Source: a bacterium
Lineage (GTDB): Bacteria; Oederibacteriota; Muellerivitia; Muellerivitales; Muellerivitaceae
Assembly (NCBI GenBank): GCA_025980505.1
Contig: JAICXI010000158.1
Coordinates: 1-5,399, forward strand
Direction: 5' to 3'
Length of the DNA: 5,399 nt
The notes under the pieces were generated by a model that saw nothing but the letters and a program-made list of their open reading frames with translations, had not been told where the DNA came from and made no database searches. The position numbers and the translations under genes are program-made. Of this stretch, positions 1 through 5,399 are shown one piece after another. Within the stretch, counting starts at the first letter, position 1. Every line of letters starts with the position of its first letter.

Positions 1-179
1 GGACAGGAAAAAACTTTGCCCCTGCTTTTTTCCCCCGCTTCCTTGCCCGCCAAACCCTCCAGGCCAGAGAATTTTCCTGTCTTTGTCAATCGAACAAGCC
101 ATTGGATTTCCACATCCTCAAAATCAGGGTCGCCCAGTTTTTCCCGCTCGGCATAGTCGTACAGCGCCTGGAATATCAT
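1..179 (-). CDS. cas8c: Cas8c (Csd1), type I-C Cascade large subunit, N-terminal fragment cut by the window edge
   Basis: Only the first 59 codons are visible; the gene continues past base 1. The protein begins MIFQALYDYAER and continues with GDPDFEDVEIQWLVRL, then a TGKF segment. This matches my recollection of the Csd1/Cas8c start: an 'M-I/L-x-ALYDYA-R' opening, then a beta-strand of the form I-x-W/F-x-I/L followed by a short G-x-F/L turn. In the family, a protein of roughly 550-650 residues serves as the large subunit of type I-C Cascade, recognising the PAM and helping recruit Cas3. The start is well fixed: the ATG at 179-177 overlaps the cas5c stop as ATGA, and a full GGAGGTGA Shine-Dalgarno lies at 191-184, at good spacing. 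Identity rests on the short N-terminus plus its position after cas3 and cas5c. No catalytic or binding residues can be judged from this fragment. Confidence 0.9.
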   Translation of the reverse strand, partial: MIFQALYDYAEREKLGDPDFEDVEIQWLVRLTKTGKFSGLEGLAGKEAGEKSRGKVFSC

Positions 180-922
180 TTCTTCACCTCCTCCCCAAAA
201 ATTTCTTCCCATGCCGGAACCTTCATCACACCTTTTACCAAGGAAGACTTGAAAAGCCTGACCTTGCGGGCGTCCTCCAAATCCTTCGCGTCCACAACGG
301 ATTTGGGTTTCAATCTCAGGTCAAAAACGTCGTACAACATCAATCCCAATTCCTTGGTTTCCTGGATCGGTTCCACGTCGCCCAGCCACGGCTCGAACGT
401 TGCCGGAAACTCGCGGCACCCCAAGCACGGCTGGTGGAAACACTGCCCCTTGGAAACTCGGCGGTTGAACATTTCGCGGTATTTCACCACTGAATCCGGC
501 CCCTTTTCCTCGTCATCGTCCTCCCCCTTTTGGCGGGGCTGGTTCGCCAACTCGGTCAAAACAATCTCGGCTTTGATGGCGTAAGCCACGTCCCTCAAAG
601 CAAGGGTGTTCCTTTGGGTGCGGTCCTCGTCCGCGTAAAGGGGTTCCGGTTCCACGGTCCCATTCATCCAGCTCTTGGCGTTCCGGGCGGGGATTTTCGA
701 CTTCACCTCGTTGCGCCGGATGGCGCCGAAAACAATGGGTTTCAGGACACTGATTTCGGTGACCTGGTAGCGGAACTGGGGCTTCCAAAGGATGGCCTCC
801 AAAACGCCCCGGGCGGCTGAGGGCGTAATGACGGGGTAACTCACCCTTTCCACCTTGAATTCGGGCCGGGTAAAACAGGCCCAATTCCCGCTGATTTTTA
901 CGGCAACCTGGTTTTGGCTCAT
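176..922 (-). CDS. cas5c: Cas5c (Cas5d), type I-C Cascade subunit and presumed pre-crRNA endonuclease
   Basis: A 248-residue protein of normal Cas5c length. In type I-C systems, which lack Cas6, Cas5c cuts the CRISPR transcript and then stays on the crRNA 5' handle within Cascade. Visible family landmarks are an N-terminal RAMP beta-strand with GNWACFTRPEFKVERVSYP (about residues 12-30), TPSAARGVLEAILWKP (33-48), and the hallmark RR-x(3)-GQCFHQPCLGCREFPATF segment (154-176). Near the C-terminus, about residues 193-205, is the LGLMLYDVFDL strand. At the position I align with catalytic Tyr46 of Bacillus halodurans Cas5d there is Leu45. The Lys-His pair appears as Lys147-Tyr148. An acidic stretch GEDDDEEKG (133-141) lies in the loop before it. 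I chose the ATG at 922 because it overlaps the cas3 stop (ATGA), has a GGAGGAA Shine-Dalgarno at 937-931, and starts where the family starts. An open frame extends upstream to 1108 but overlaps cas3 deeply and has no family similarity. Confidence 0.95.
   Translation of the reverse strand: MSQNQVAVKISGNWACFTRPEFKVERVSYPVITPSAARGVLEAILWKPQFRYQVTEISVLKPIVFGAIRRNEVKSKIPARNAKSWMNGTVEPEPLYADEDRTQRNTLALRDVAYAIKAEIVLTELANQPRQKGEDDDEEKGPDSVVKYREMFNRRVSKGQCFHQPCLGCREFPATFEPWLGDVEPIQETKELGLMLYDVFDLRLKPKSVVDAKDLEDARKVRLFKSSLVKGVMKVPAWEEIFGEEVKK
184..191 (-). promoter_or_regulatory. Shine-Dalgarno of cas8c, inside the cas5c 3' end
   Basis: GGAGGTGA, a complete match to the usual 16S anti-Shine-Dalgarno core, lies 4 bases before the cas8c ATG (7 bases if measured from GGAGG). 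It is encoded by the last cas5c codons (Glu-Glu-Val-Lys-Lys-stop). With the ATGA overlap it indicates translational coupling and sets the cas8c start. Confidence 0.85.
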
Positions 923-3216
923 ACGACCATTTCCTCCATTCCGGGCATGACAGCCCCCAAATAAGGGTGATACTTCAGGTTCCAATAGGCGATTTCGCCG
1001 TTCTCGCCCGTTGAGGCGATGGCTCCTTGGGCCAGGCATTCCTTGAACTTTTGCTGGTAGAAATTGACGGAATAAGCCTTGGCTTTCTCCAGCAACGGCC
1101 TGGTCCAATGCCCGATCTTCTTAAGGTCCTCGATGACTTCCCTTCCCCCGTCCCAAGGCACCAGCACGGCCCGGGTGGAATCGTCAATGAGCCGGTAACG
1201 TTGCGCGATCCCGGGAAAATCGAGTTTTTCGGCGCGGGCTAAATCCAAAATCTCCTTTGAATCGATATCGCTGTTTTGGTAAAGCCGCTTGAAATAGGTT
1301 TCCAATAATTCAGGCGCCTCCACCTCAAAGGGACGGCCCTCCAAAAGGGATTGCTGGTAAAGGCTTTCGGTCACCTCCGCTGCCCTTTTATAAACGCCCC
1401 TCGGGTAAGGGTGGTCCTTCAGCTTGAAAACAAAAACCTGTCCCAACCCCTTCAGTCGCCCTTCCCGGTTGCAGCGGCCCGCCGATTGGATGATGGAATC
1501 CAAAGGCCCGAAGGCGCGGAATACTTTAGGGAAATCCACATCCACCCCCGCCTCCACAAGCTGGGTGGAAACCAACACCACCCTTTGGCCCGCATCCAAT
1601 CTTCGCCGGGCCGCGTCCAGTATTTGGCGGCGGTGGCCGGCGCAAAGAGTCGTGGAGAGGTGAAGGATTTGGGATTGGGCAAAATCCGGCCTTTCTTCCG
1701 TGTCAGCGCCTGGATGAGAAATGTCCTTTTGCCGTAAAATCCGCCAAATTTCCTCGGCGCCTTTTTTGGTATTCAACACGCAAAGGACGGAGCCGCCTTC
1801 CAAGAGTTTTTCCGCCAGCCGGTCGGCCCCAATTCCATTCATCATTTCCCCATCAAAGCGGTACTCCACCCGCTTTAACGCCGAAGCGTATTTCTTGGGA
1901 TTCCCAATGATTTCCACGGGATTCCAGCCCTTTTCCACATGGCTGGAAAGGTGCCCGAAAGCCGGTTGGGTCGCCGTACCCAGGACACAGGTACAGCCGA
2001 AATCCGCCGTCAGGCTCTTGAGGGCGCTCAAGCTGGGCCGCAAGAGCCCCACCGGCAAGGTTTGGACCTCGTCGAAAAACACCACCGAATGGGCGATGTT
2101 GTGCAGCTTTCGGCAATCCCGGGGGCGGTTGGCGAAAAGCGAATCGAAAAACTGGACGGAAGTGGTTACGATCAGGGGGCTGTCCCAGTTCTCGGACAAT
2201 AACCGGTGGCGGCGTATGGCGGGATTGGCCGAATCCTCCTCCCCGCCGCCGGCGGGAAGGTAATTGGAATGGTGTTCCAAGACGTAATAGGGGCCGAATG
2301 CTTTCTCGAAGACATTCCGGTAAACGCCCGCCGTCTGCTCGATGATGGTGGTATAGGGGATGACGACGATGATCCGCCGCTTTCCGTGCTTGGCGGCGTG
2401 ACGCAGGGCGAAAGCGAGCGAGGAAAGTGTCTTCCCGATACCGGTCGGCCCGGTGAGGGTATAAAGCCACGTGGCTGGGTCGGCTGCCCCCAGGCACTCG
2501 TCCAGGAATTCCTTACGGAGCCTTCCAAGGTCGTCTTTCTTTTGAATAGAATCCAGATATTGACTCAAAACTTCCAAAGCCCTTGCGGGCTCAAGAATGC
2601 AACGTGCCTCTTCCCTCACCTTGGATTGTTCAAGATTGCAAAAGCGTTCGGTGTCCAGAAAATCCGCGTCCACCAGGGCCGAAAAGAGCATCCGTAACCG
2701 CAAACCAAAAGCAACAGGATTTTCCAGCATCAATTTTTTCGTTTCTTCCAAATTGCCGATAATGGGTAATCGATCAATGCCAAGTTGATCCTTATCAGCC
2801 CGCTTCAATAATCCCGAAACATCCTCATGGAGGCGAAGCTTTTGATCCCGGTATTCGGGATCCCCAACATCCTTGATTAGCTCACTAAGATCGGTTCTCT
2901 TGGGAATACCGGTATGGTGTCCCGCGATACAGAAAGCCGCTAAAAAGGCCTTTCTCTCATAAGCGAGTTCCGCCCCGTGGGCCCAATGGTTGACCCCTCG
3001 GATTTGGCCGTGAAGACGCTTTTGGAAGTTGTCGCCATATTTTCCAAAATCATGCAATAAACCAGCGAGGTAAGCTTCTCGTTCCATGCCCATGGGTTCG
3101 GCAAAACGTCCGGCCGCTTCGCCGACACTCATTAAATGGTCTTTCAACGGGTGCCATAATGATTCCGGCAGAACTTCGCCGCGATCGTTTTCTTTGGTGT
3201 GAGCGAAATAGGGCAT
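919..3216 (-). CDS. cas3: Cas3, CRISPR-associated HD nuclease and SF2 helicase (type I-C)
   Basis: A 765-residue protein that should be recruited to target-bound Cascade to nick and then processively degrade the displaced DNA, using ATP for 3'-to-5' translocation. The N-terminal HD (Cas3'') domain has all expected metal ligands: His27 in KDHL, HDFGK at 55-59, His77/His80 in NHWAHGAE, His100-His101 in AGHHTG, and the SALVDADFLDTE strand at 179-190. The helicase follows: Walker A GPTGIGKT (256-263), motif Ia IPYTTIIEQT (286-295), the DEAD-box variant DEVQ (382-385), motif III TAT (414-416), VLCVLNTKKGAEE (477-489), motif V STQLVEAGVDVDFP (550-563), and motif VI QSAGRCNREGR (577-587). A C-terminal domain of about 170 residues completes it. 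No key residue is missing, so the enzyme looks active. The AHT and HPLKDHL motifs sit right after the chosen ATG, as usual for this family, although that start has no Shine-Dalgarno. cas3 is the first gene of the operon. Confidence 0.97.
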   Translation of the reverse strand: MPYFAHTKENDRGEVLPESLWHPLKDHLMSVGEAAGRFAEPMGMEREAYLAGLLHDFGKYGDNFQKRLHGQIRGVNHWAHGAELAYERKAFLAAFCIAGHHTGIPKRTDLSELIKDVGDPEYRDQKLRLHEDVSGLLKRADKDQLGIDRLPIIGNLEETKKLMLENPVAFGLRLRMLFSALVDADFLDTERFCNLEQSKVREEARCILEPARALEVLSQYLDSIQKKDDLGRLRKEFLDECLGAADPATWLYTLTGPTGIGKTLSSLAFALRHAAKHGKRRIIVVIPYTTIIEQTAGVYRNVFEKAFGPYYVLEHHSNYLPAGGGEEDSANPAIRRHRLLSENWDSPLIVTTSVQFFDSLFANRPRDCRKLHNIAHSVVFFDEVQTLPVGLLRPSLSALKSLTADFGCTCVLGTATQPAFGHLSSHVEKGWNPVEIIGNPKKYASALKRVEYRFDGEMMNGIGADRLAEKLLEGGSVLCVLNTKKGAEEIWRILRQKDISHPGADTEERPDFAQSQILHLSTTLCAGHRRQILDAARRRLDAGQRVVLVSTQLVEAGVDVDFPKVFRAFGPLDSIIQSAGRCNREGRLKGLGQVFVFKLKDHPYPRGVYKRAAEVTESLYQQSLLEGRPFEVEAPELLETYFKRLYQNSDIDSKEILDLARAEKLDFPGIAQRYRLIDDSTRAVLVPWDGGREVIEDLKKIGHWTRPLLEKAKAYSVNFYQQKFKECLAQGAIASTGENGEIAYWNLKYHPYLGAVMPGMEEMVV
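931..937 (-). promoter_or_regulatory. Shine-Dalgarno of cas5c, inside the cas3 3' end
   Basis: GGAGGAA on the minus strand ends 8 bases before the cas5c ATG (922-920). It is part of the final cas3 codons (Met-Glu-Glu-Met-Val-Val-stop). It fixes the cas5c start at the ATGA overlap rather than at the upstream ATG near 1108. Confidence 0.8.
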
Positions 3217-3332
3217 GTCGATTTTTTAAATCCGCGGGCGGGTGTCGAAAAGATATCGGCGGGTAGTTGACGAAAAACAAACCTTACACCCACCCTACGT
3301 CCTTTGAAAAGACTTTTTTTGTATATTCGCCG
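3217..3332 (-). promoter_or_regulatory. cas operon leader, with direct repeats and no clear Shine-Dalgarno
   Basis: This is the space between the upstream terminator and the cas3 ATG, so the cas promoter should lie here. No strong sigma-70 promoter is visible. The best candidate is weak: TTGTTT (3280-3275) and GATATC (3257-3252), spaced 17 bp apart. Two ACCCGCC copies on the minus strand (3264-3258 and 3243-3237) start 21 bp apart, about two helical turns, and could be an operator half-site pair or chance in GC-rich DNA. The bases just before the cas3 ATG are A/T-rich (TTTAAAAAATCGAC), with no GGAGG-like sequence, unlike cas5c and cas8c. Confidence 0.35.
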
Positions 3333-3368
3333 AAAAAAAAGAACCGTTCAGGTAAAAGAGATGGTTCT
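3333..3368 (-). terminator. Probable intrinsic terminator downstream of the acetyltransferase gene
   Basis: On the minus strand, AGAACC (3368-3363) can pair with GGTTCT (3345-3340) across a 17-base loop. The second arm runs into a T tract, the last T of the arm plus seven more (3340-3333). It begins 9 bases after the acetyltransferase stop codon. The T run is good, but the stem is only 6 bp and the loop is long, so it may be modest in strength. Its position, between an unrelated gene and the first cas gene, suits a transcript boundary. Confidence 0.5.
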
Positions 3369-3377
3369 CATTTCCTA

Positions 3378-3896
3378 TCAAAGCCCCCTTAAATCCTTCC
3401 AGCCGTAACACACCAATTGAAGGGAGCTTCCGGCCGCCTCCAACCTTTTGGTTTCGGGCCTTAATTCCCCTCCCAGGGTCTCGTAGAACTTCCGGTAGGG
3501 GCTTTGCTCCAAGACCCATACCACCATGGAAGGGATTCCGGACTTCAGCAGGCTTTCCACCGCGGCGTCGAAAAGCTTCCGGCCGATTCCTTGTTTCTGG
3601 AATTCCTTGAGGAGGTAGATGGCGTAAAGTTCGCCCTCGCCGCTTTCGGGCCGGCTGCGTTCCTTGCCGCCGTCCGCGAAACCCACGATGCGGCCCTCGG
3701 GTGTTTGGGCCACGTGGAAAAAATAGGCATAGGCGTTGGGCTTGAGGCTGTCCTCGAAAATCTTGGCGGCCCCCGGGGCCGTCATGCCGCGGACGAAAGC
3801 CTCGGGCACCAAGCCCTGGTAAGTGGTGCGCCAGGATTCGGCGTAGGCCCGGGAAACCTCCGGGATATCGGCTTCAGTTCCGGGACGAATTCTCAT
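3378..3896 (-). CDS. GNAT-family N-acetyltransferase, substrate unknown
   Basis: A 172-residue single-domain protein of typical GNAT length. It opens MRIRPGTEADIPEV (residues 1-14), the usual first strand and helix start 'IRPATEADIPAI'. AESWRTTYQGLVPEAF (19-34) follows, a pattern common in GNATs of the '[ribosomal protein S18]-alanine/general acetyltransferase' type. The beta-4 strand region is RIVGFADGGKER (69-80). Motif A is GELYAIYLLKEFQKQGIGRKLF (88-109), with Q100-x-x-G103-x-G105 forming the acetyl-CoA pyrophosphate loop. Motif B is near VVWVLEQSPYRKFYETLGGE, where the N-x-R/A-x-x-F-Y-E pattern appears as S-PYRKFYE. It should transfer an acetyl group from acetyl-CoA to an amine; the acceptor cannot be read from sequence. 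The ATG at 3896 is chosen from the family N-terminus; only a weak AAAAGG lies upstream. The frame stays open to 4529, but that part overlaps the dehydrogenase gene and the palindromic element and looks non-coding. No functional tie to the cas genes is evident. Confidence 0.9.
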   Translation of the reverse strand: MRIRPGTEADIPEVSRAYAESWRTTYQGLVPEAFVRGMTAPGAAKIFEDSLKPNAYAYFFHVAQTPEGRIVGFADGGKERSRPESGEGELYAIYLLKEFQKQGIGRKLFDAAVESLLKSGIPSMVVWVLEQSPYRKFYETLGGELRPETKRLEAAGSSLQLVCYGWKDLRGL

Positions 3897-3913
3897 GAAC
3901 ACCAAAACCTTTT

Positions 3914-4014
3914 GAACCACGAAGGGCGCCCAGGAAGGCGAAACGGCCCAAGAATGCCCCGGTAAAACCGGTGCTCTTAAGACGTTCTTCGTGCCCTTGG
4001 CGCCTTCGTGGTTC
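3914..4014. repeat. 101-bp imperfect palindromic intergenic element with 'GAACCACGAAGG' ends and a central hairpin
   Basis: Both ends, read inward, start with the identical 12-mer GAACCACGAAGG (plus strand at 3914-3925, minus strand at 4014-4003). The match continues with single-base gaps through CGCC and further purine-rich GAAGG/CGAA blocks, giving arms of about 30 bases. At the centre is a perfect hairpin, CCGGT-AAA-ACCGG (3958-3970), with two more flanking G-C pairs beyond a mismatch. The element fills nearly all of the 122-base gap between the dehydrogenase stop and the acetyltransferase start. From memory it resembles widespread intergenic 'ACCACGAAGGNNACGAAG' sequences whose spurious translations read NHEG.. 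or ..TKDTKDTK... I infer a dispersed, non-coding, possibly MITE- or REP-like repeat. It would form a long hairpin in any transcript crossing it and could limit read-through or protect RNA ends. Confidence 0.7.
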
Positions 4015-4018
4015 CATC

Positions 4019-5399
4019 TTAGTTTTTCTTTTGTTGGAAGCCCATGCCGTCGTCCACCATGATCCCCTTTTCCAGCCATTCGTAGCCGCCGTCCATGGCC
4101 TTGACCGCGGCCTTGGAATCCTTGACGTCCGTATTGCAGCACACACCGCGGAAATATTGGGCGATACGAATGCGGGCCTGGCGGCAGAAAAGGTCGGCCA
4201 GTTCCCGGGGGCCCGTTTCGCCGGGGTTTTGTTTTTCCAGTTCCAGTGCCTTGGCGCAGGAAGTGGCCATGGCGAAAAGCTCGGTGCCCACTTCCACCAG
4301 CCGGGCCAGGATCATCTGGCGGCGCTCCAGTTTGGGGCCGAACTTGACCATCTGGTGGAACAAGGTGCGCGCCAACTTGCGGGACCTGCATTCCACGAAA
4401 CGCATGTGTTTCCCCAGGGATCCATAGGCCGCGAAGCGGGGCCACAGGCCCGTGGGGAACCACATCCTTAAATACCAGAAGGGGTAAAAGAGGACGCATT
4501 TCACCAGGGCCGAGAATTTGACCCCCCAAGGCGCCTTGGGGTTCAACAGTTCACCGGCCAGGCGCATGTGCTTGTCCAACGCCTCGCGCGCGATGAAGAG
4601 GTGCTGGATTTCGGTGGTACCTTCGATGATGCGGTTGATGCGCGAATCGCGCATCATGCGCTCCACTGCGTAGCCCTTCTCACCCCGGGTCCTCAAGGAT
4701 TGGGCCGTCTCGTAGCCCCGCCCGCCGCGAAGCTGCATCAGGTCGTCCACGATCTTCCAGGAGGCCTCGCTGCAGAAAAGCTTGGCCATGGCGGCCTCCA
4801 GCCGGATGTCGGCGCCGCCCTTATCCACCAGGGCCGAGGTGTAATAGGTCATGGATTCCTGGGCGAAGGTGGATGCCGCCATGGCGGCGATCTTGACCGC
4901 CCCGGCCTCGTGTTTGCCGATGGGCTGGCCCCACTGAACCCTTTCCTTGCCCCAATTGCGGGCGATCTGCAAGGCCTGCTTGCTCAAGCCCGCCGAGGCG
5001 GCGGGAAGGGTGAGGCGCCCCGTGTTCAAGGTGATCAAGGCCAGCTTCAGGCCCTGCCCTTCGCCCCAGAGGATGTTTTCCGAGGGAACCTTCACGTTGT
5101 TGAAGCGGATGACGCCGTTCTGGATGGCGCGGATGCCCATGAAGTCGCAGCGGCTCACGTATTCGATGCCCGGCGTGCCCTTTTCCACGATGAAGGCGGT
5201 GATCTGCTTTTTTTCCTTCCCATTGACCATCTTGGGGGGCGTGCGGGCCATGACCGCCAGCACGTCGGCCACCAGGCCGTTGGTACACCAGAGTTTGTTG
5301 CCGTTGATCGTCCAGGTCCTGCCGTCGGAGGAGGGCTCAGCCGTGGTGGTCATTTGGGCCGGGTCCGAGCCCACGCCCGGCTCGGTGAGCGCGAAGGCC
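4019..5399 (-). CDS. Acyl-CoA dehydrogenase with VLCAD/ACAD9-like C-terminal extension, N-terminus outside the window
   Basis: The visible 459 residues lack the N-terminal helical domain, which lies beyond base 5399. The enzyme should be an FAD flavoprotein catalysing the first, alpha-beta dehydrogenation step of fatty acyl-CoA beta-oxidation and passing electrons to ETF. The visible part opens with the family signature AFALTEPGVGSDPAQMTTTA. A beta-domain (WTINGNKLWCTNG, FIVEKGTPGIE, FNNVKVPSENIL) is followed by the C-terminal helical domain with ERVQWGQPI and LRGGRGY. The sequence RMMRDSRINRIIEGTTEIQHLFIARE follows; its Glu in IIEGT (codon 4624-4622) matches catalytic Glu376 of MCAD. About 185 further residues follow, beginning with a hydrophobic aromatic stretch (ALVKCVLFYPFWYLRMWF, near 4511-4458) and then helices. 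This extension resembles that of membrane-associated very-long-chain enzymes. The GTG at 5374 is an internal Val of the signature, not a start. The gene ends at TAA just before the palindromic element. Confidence 0.95.
   Translation of the reverse strand, partial: AFALTEPGVGSDPAQMTTTAEPSSDGRTWTINGNKLWCTNGLVADVLAVMARTPPKMVNGKEKKQITAFIVEKGTPGIEYVSRCDFMGIRAIQNGVIRFNNVKVPSENILWGEGQGLKLALITLNTGRLTLPAASAGLSKQALQIARNWGKERVQWGQPIGKHEAGAVKIAAMAASTFAQESMTYYTSALVDKGGADIRLEAAMAKLFCSEASWKIVDDLMQLRGGRGYETAQSLRTRGEKGYAVERMMRDSRINRIIEGTTEIQHLFIAREALDKHMRLAGELLNPKAPWGVKFSALVKCVLFYPFWYLRMWFPTGLWPRFAAYGSLGKHMRFVECRSRKLARTLFHQMVKFGPKLERRQMILARLVEVGTELFAMATSCAKALELEKQNPGETGPRELADLFCRQARIRIAQYFRGVCCNTDVKDSKAAVKAMDGGYEWLEKGIMVDDGMGFQQKKN

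Noticed and set aside
83..820. Plus-strand open frames opposite cas5c (for example 83-493, 102-584, 530-820)
   Set aside because: They lie antisense to confidently assigned cas genes, have no recognisable domain, and no ribosome site that persuaded me.
923..1108. Longer cas5c start at 1108, adding 62 residues
   Set aside because: The extension overlaps cas3 in another frame, shows no Cas5 similarity, and the ATG at 922 has a good Shine-Dalgarno and the family N-terminus.
1852..2697. Long alternative-frame open frames over cas3 (minus 1853-2497, plus 2206-2697)
   Set aside because: Arg/Pro/Gly-rich translations typical of shadow frames in GC-rich DNA; they overlie the helicase motifs of cas3.
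3309..3320. AAAAGACTTTTTTT at 3307-3320 as a plus-strand terminator
   Set aside because: The stem would be only four A-T pairs and no plus-strand gene ends nearby.
3217..3377. CRISPR repeats or leader-repeat remnant beside cas3
   Set aside because: No unit of 28-37 bases recurs; only a 7-base repeat is present. In I-C loci the array is usually at the cas2 end.
3378..3896. Acetyltransferase as an ancillary CRISPR or anti-CRISPR gene
   Set aside because: Some acetyltransferases do inactivate Cas proteins, but this one has ordinary GNAT features, is separated by a terminator, and belongs by position to the chromosomal side.
3897..4529. Longer acetyltransferase reading frame, 383 residues
   Set aside because: The extra residues overlap the dehydrogenase gene out of frame and translate the palindromic element; GNAT homology begins at the ATG at 3896.
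5372..5374. GTG at 5374 as the dehydrogenase start
   Set aside because: The frame continues upstream to the window edge and encodes the conserved AFALTEPG part of the signature, so the GTG is an internal valine.

Overview
The window is bacterial DNA of moderately high GC with every recognisable gene on the minus strand. It has two blocks. The low-coordinate block (1-3216) is the leading end of a type I-C CRISPR-Cas effector operon, read right to left as cas3, cas5c, cas8c. The high-coordinate block (3378-5399) is ordinary chromosomal content: a GNAT-family acetyltransferase and, upstream of it, the 3' part of an acyl-CoA dehydrogenase of the long VLCAD/ACAD9-like type. The host cannot be named from this window. 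A Gram-negative-style bacterium with beta-oxidation capacity and strong GGAGG Shine-Dalgarno signals fits. The 'GAACCACGAAGG...CACGAAG' intergenic element resembles sequences I recall from planctomycete/verrucomicrobial, deltaproteobacterial and candidate-phylum genomes, but that is suggestive only.

Cas block: cas3 (765 aa) carries an intact N-terminal HD nuclease and a complete SF2 helicase. cas5c (248 aa) starts in a 4-base ATGA overlap with cas3, and cas8c starts in a second ATGA overlap with cas5c. Each downstream gene has a strong Shine-Dalgarno encoded in the last codons of the gene before it. cas8c runs off the left edge after 59 codons. The rest of a standard I-C locus (cas7, cas4, cas1, cas2 and the repeat array) should lie beyond base 1. 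In this system Cas5c normally processes the pre-crRNA, Cas5c/Cas8c/Cas7 form Cascade, and Cas3 is recruited to unwind and degrade the bound DNA.

Junction (3217-3377): 161 bases separate the cas operon from the acetyltransferase. They hold a probable intrinsic terminator for the upstream gene and the cas3 leader. The leader lacks a Shine-Dalgarno and has two ACCCGCC copies spaced 21 bp apart.

Metabolic block: the acetyltransferase (172 aa) and the acyl-CoA dehydrogenase are separated by 122 bases, nearly filled by a 101-bp imperfect palindrome with a perfect central hairpin, probably a dispersed non-coding repeat.

I see no clearly new system. The points most worth a second look are the substitutions at the expected Cas5c endonuclease residues, the palindromic element, and the extended acyl-CoA dehydrogenase.
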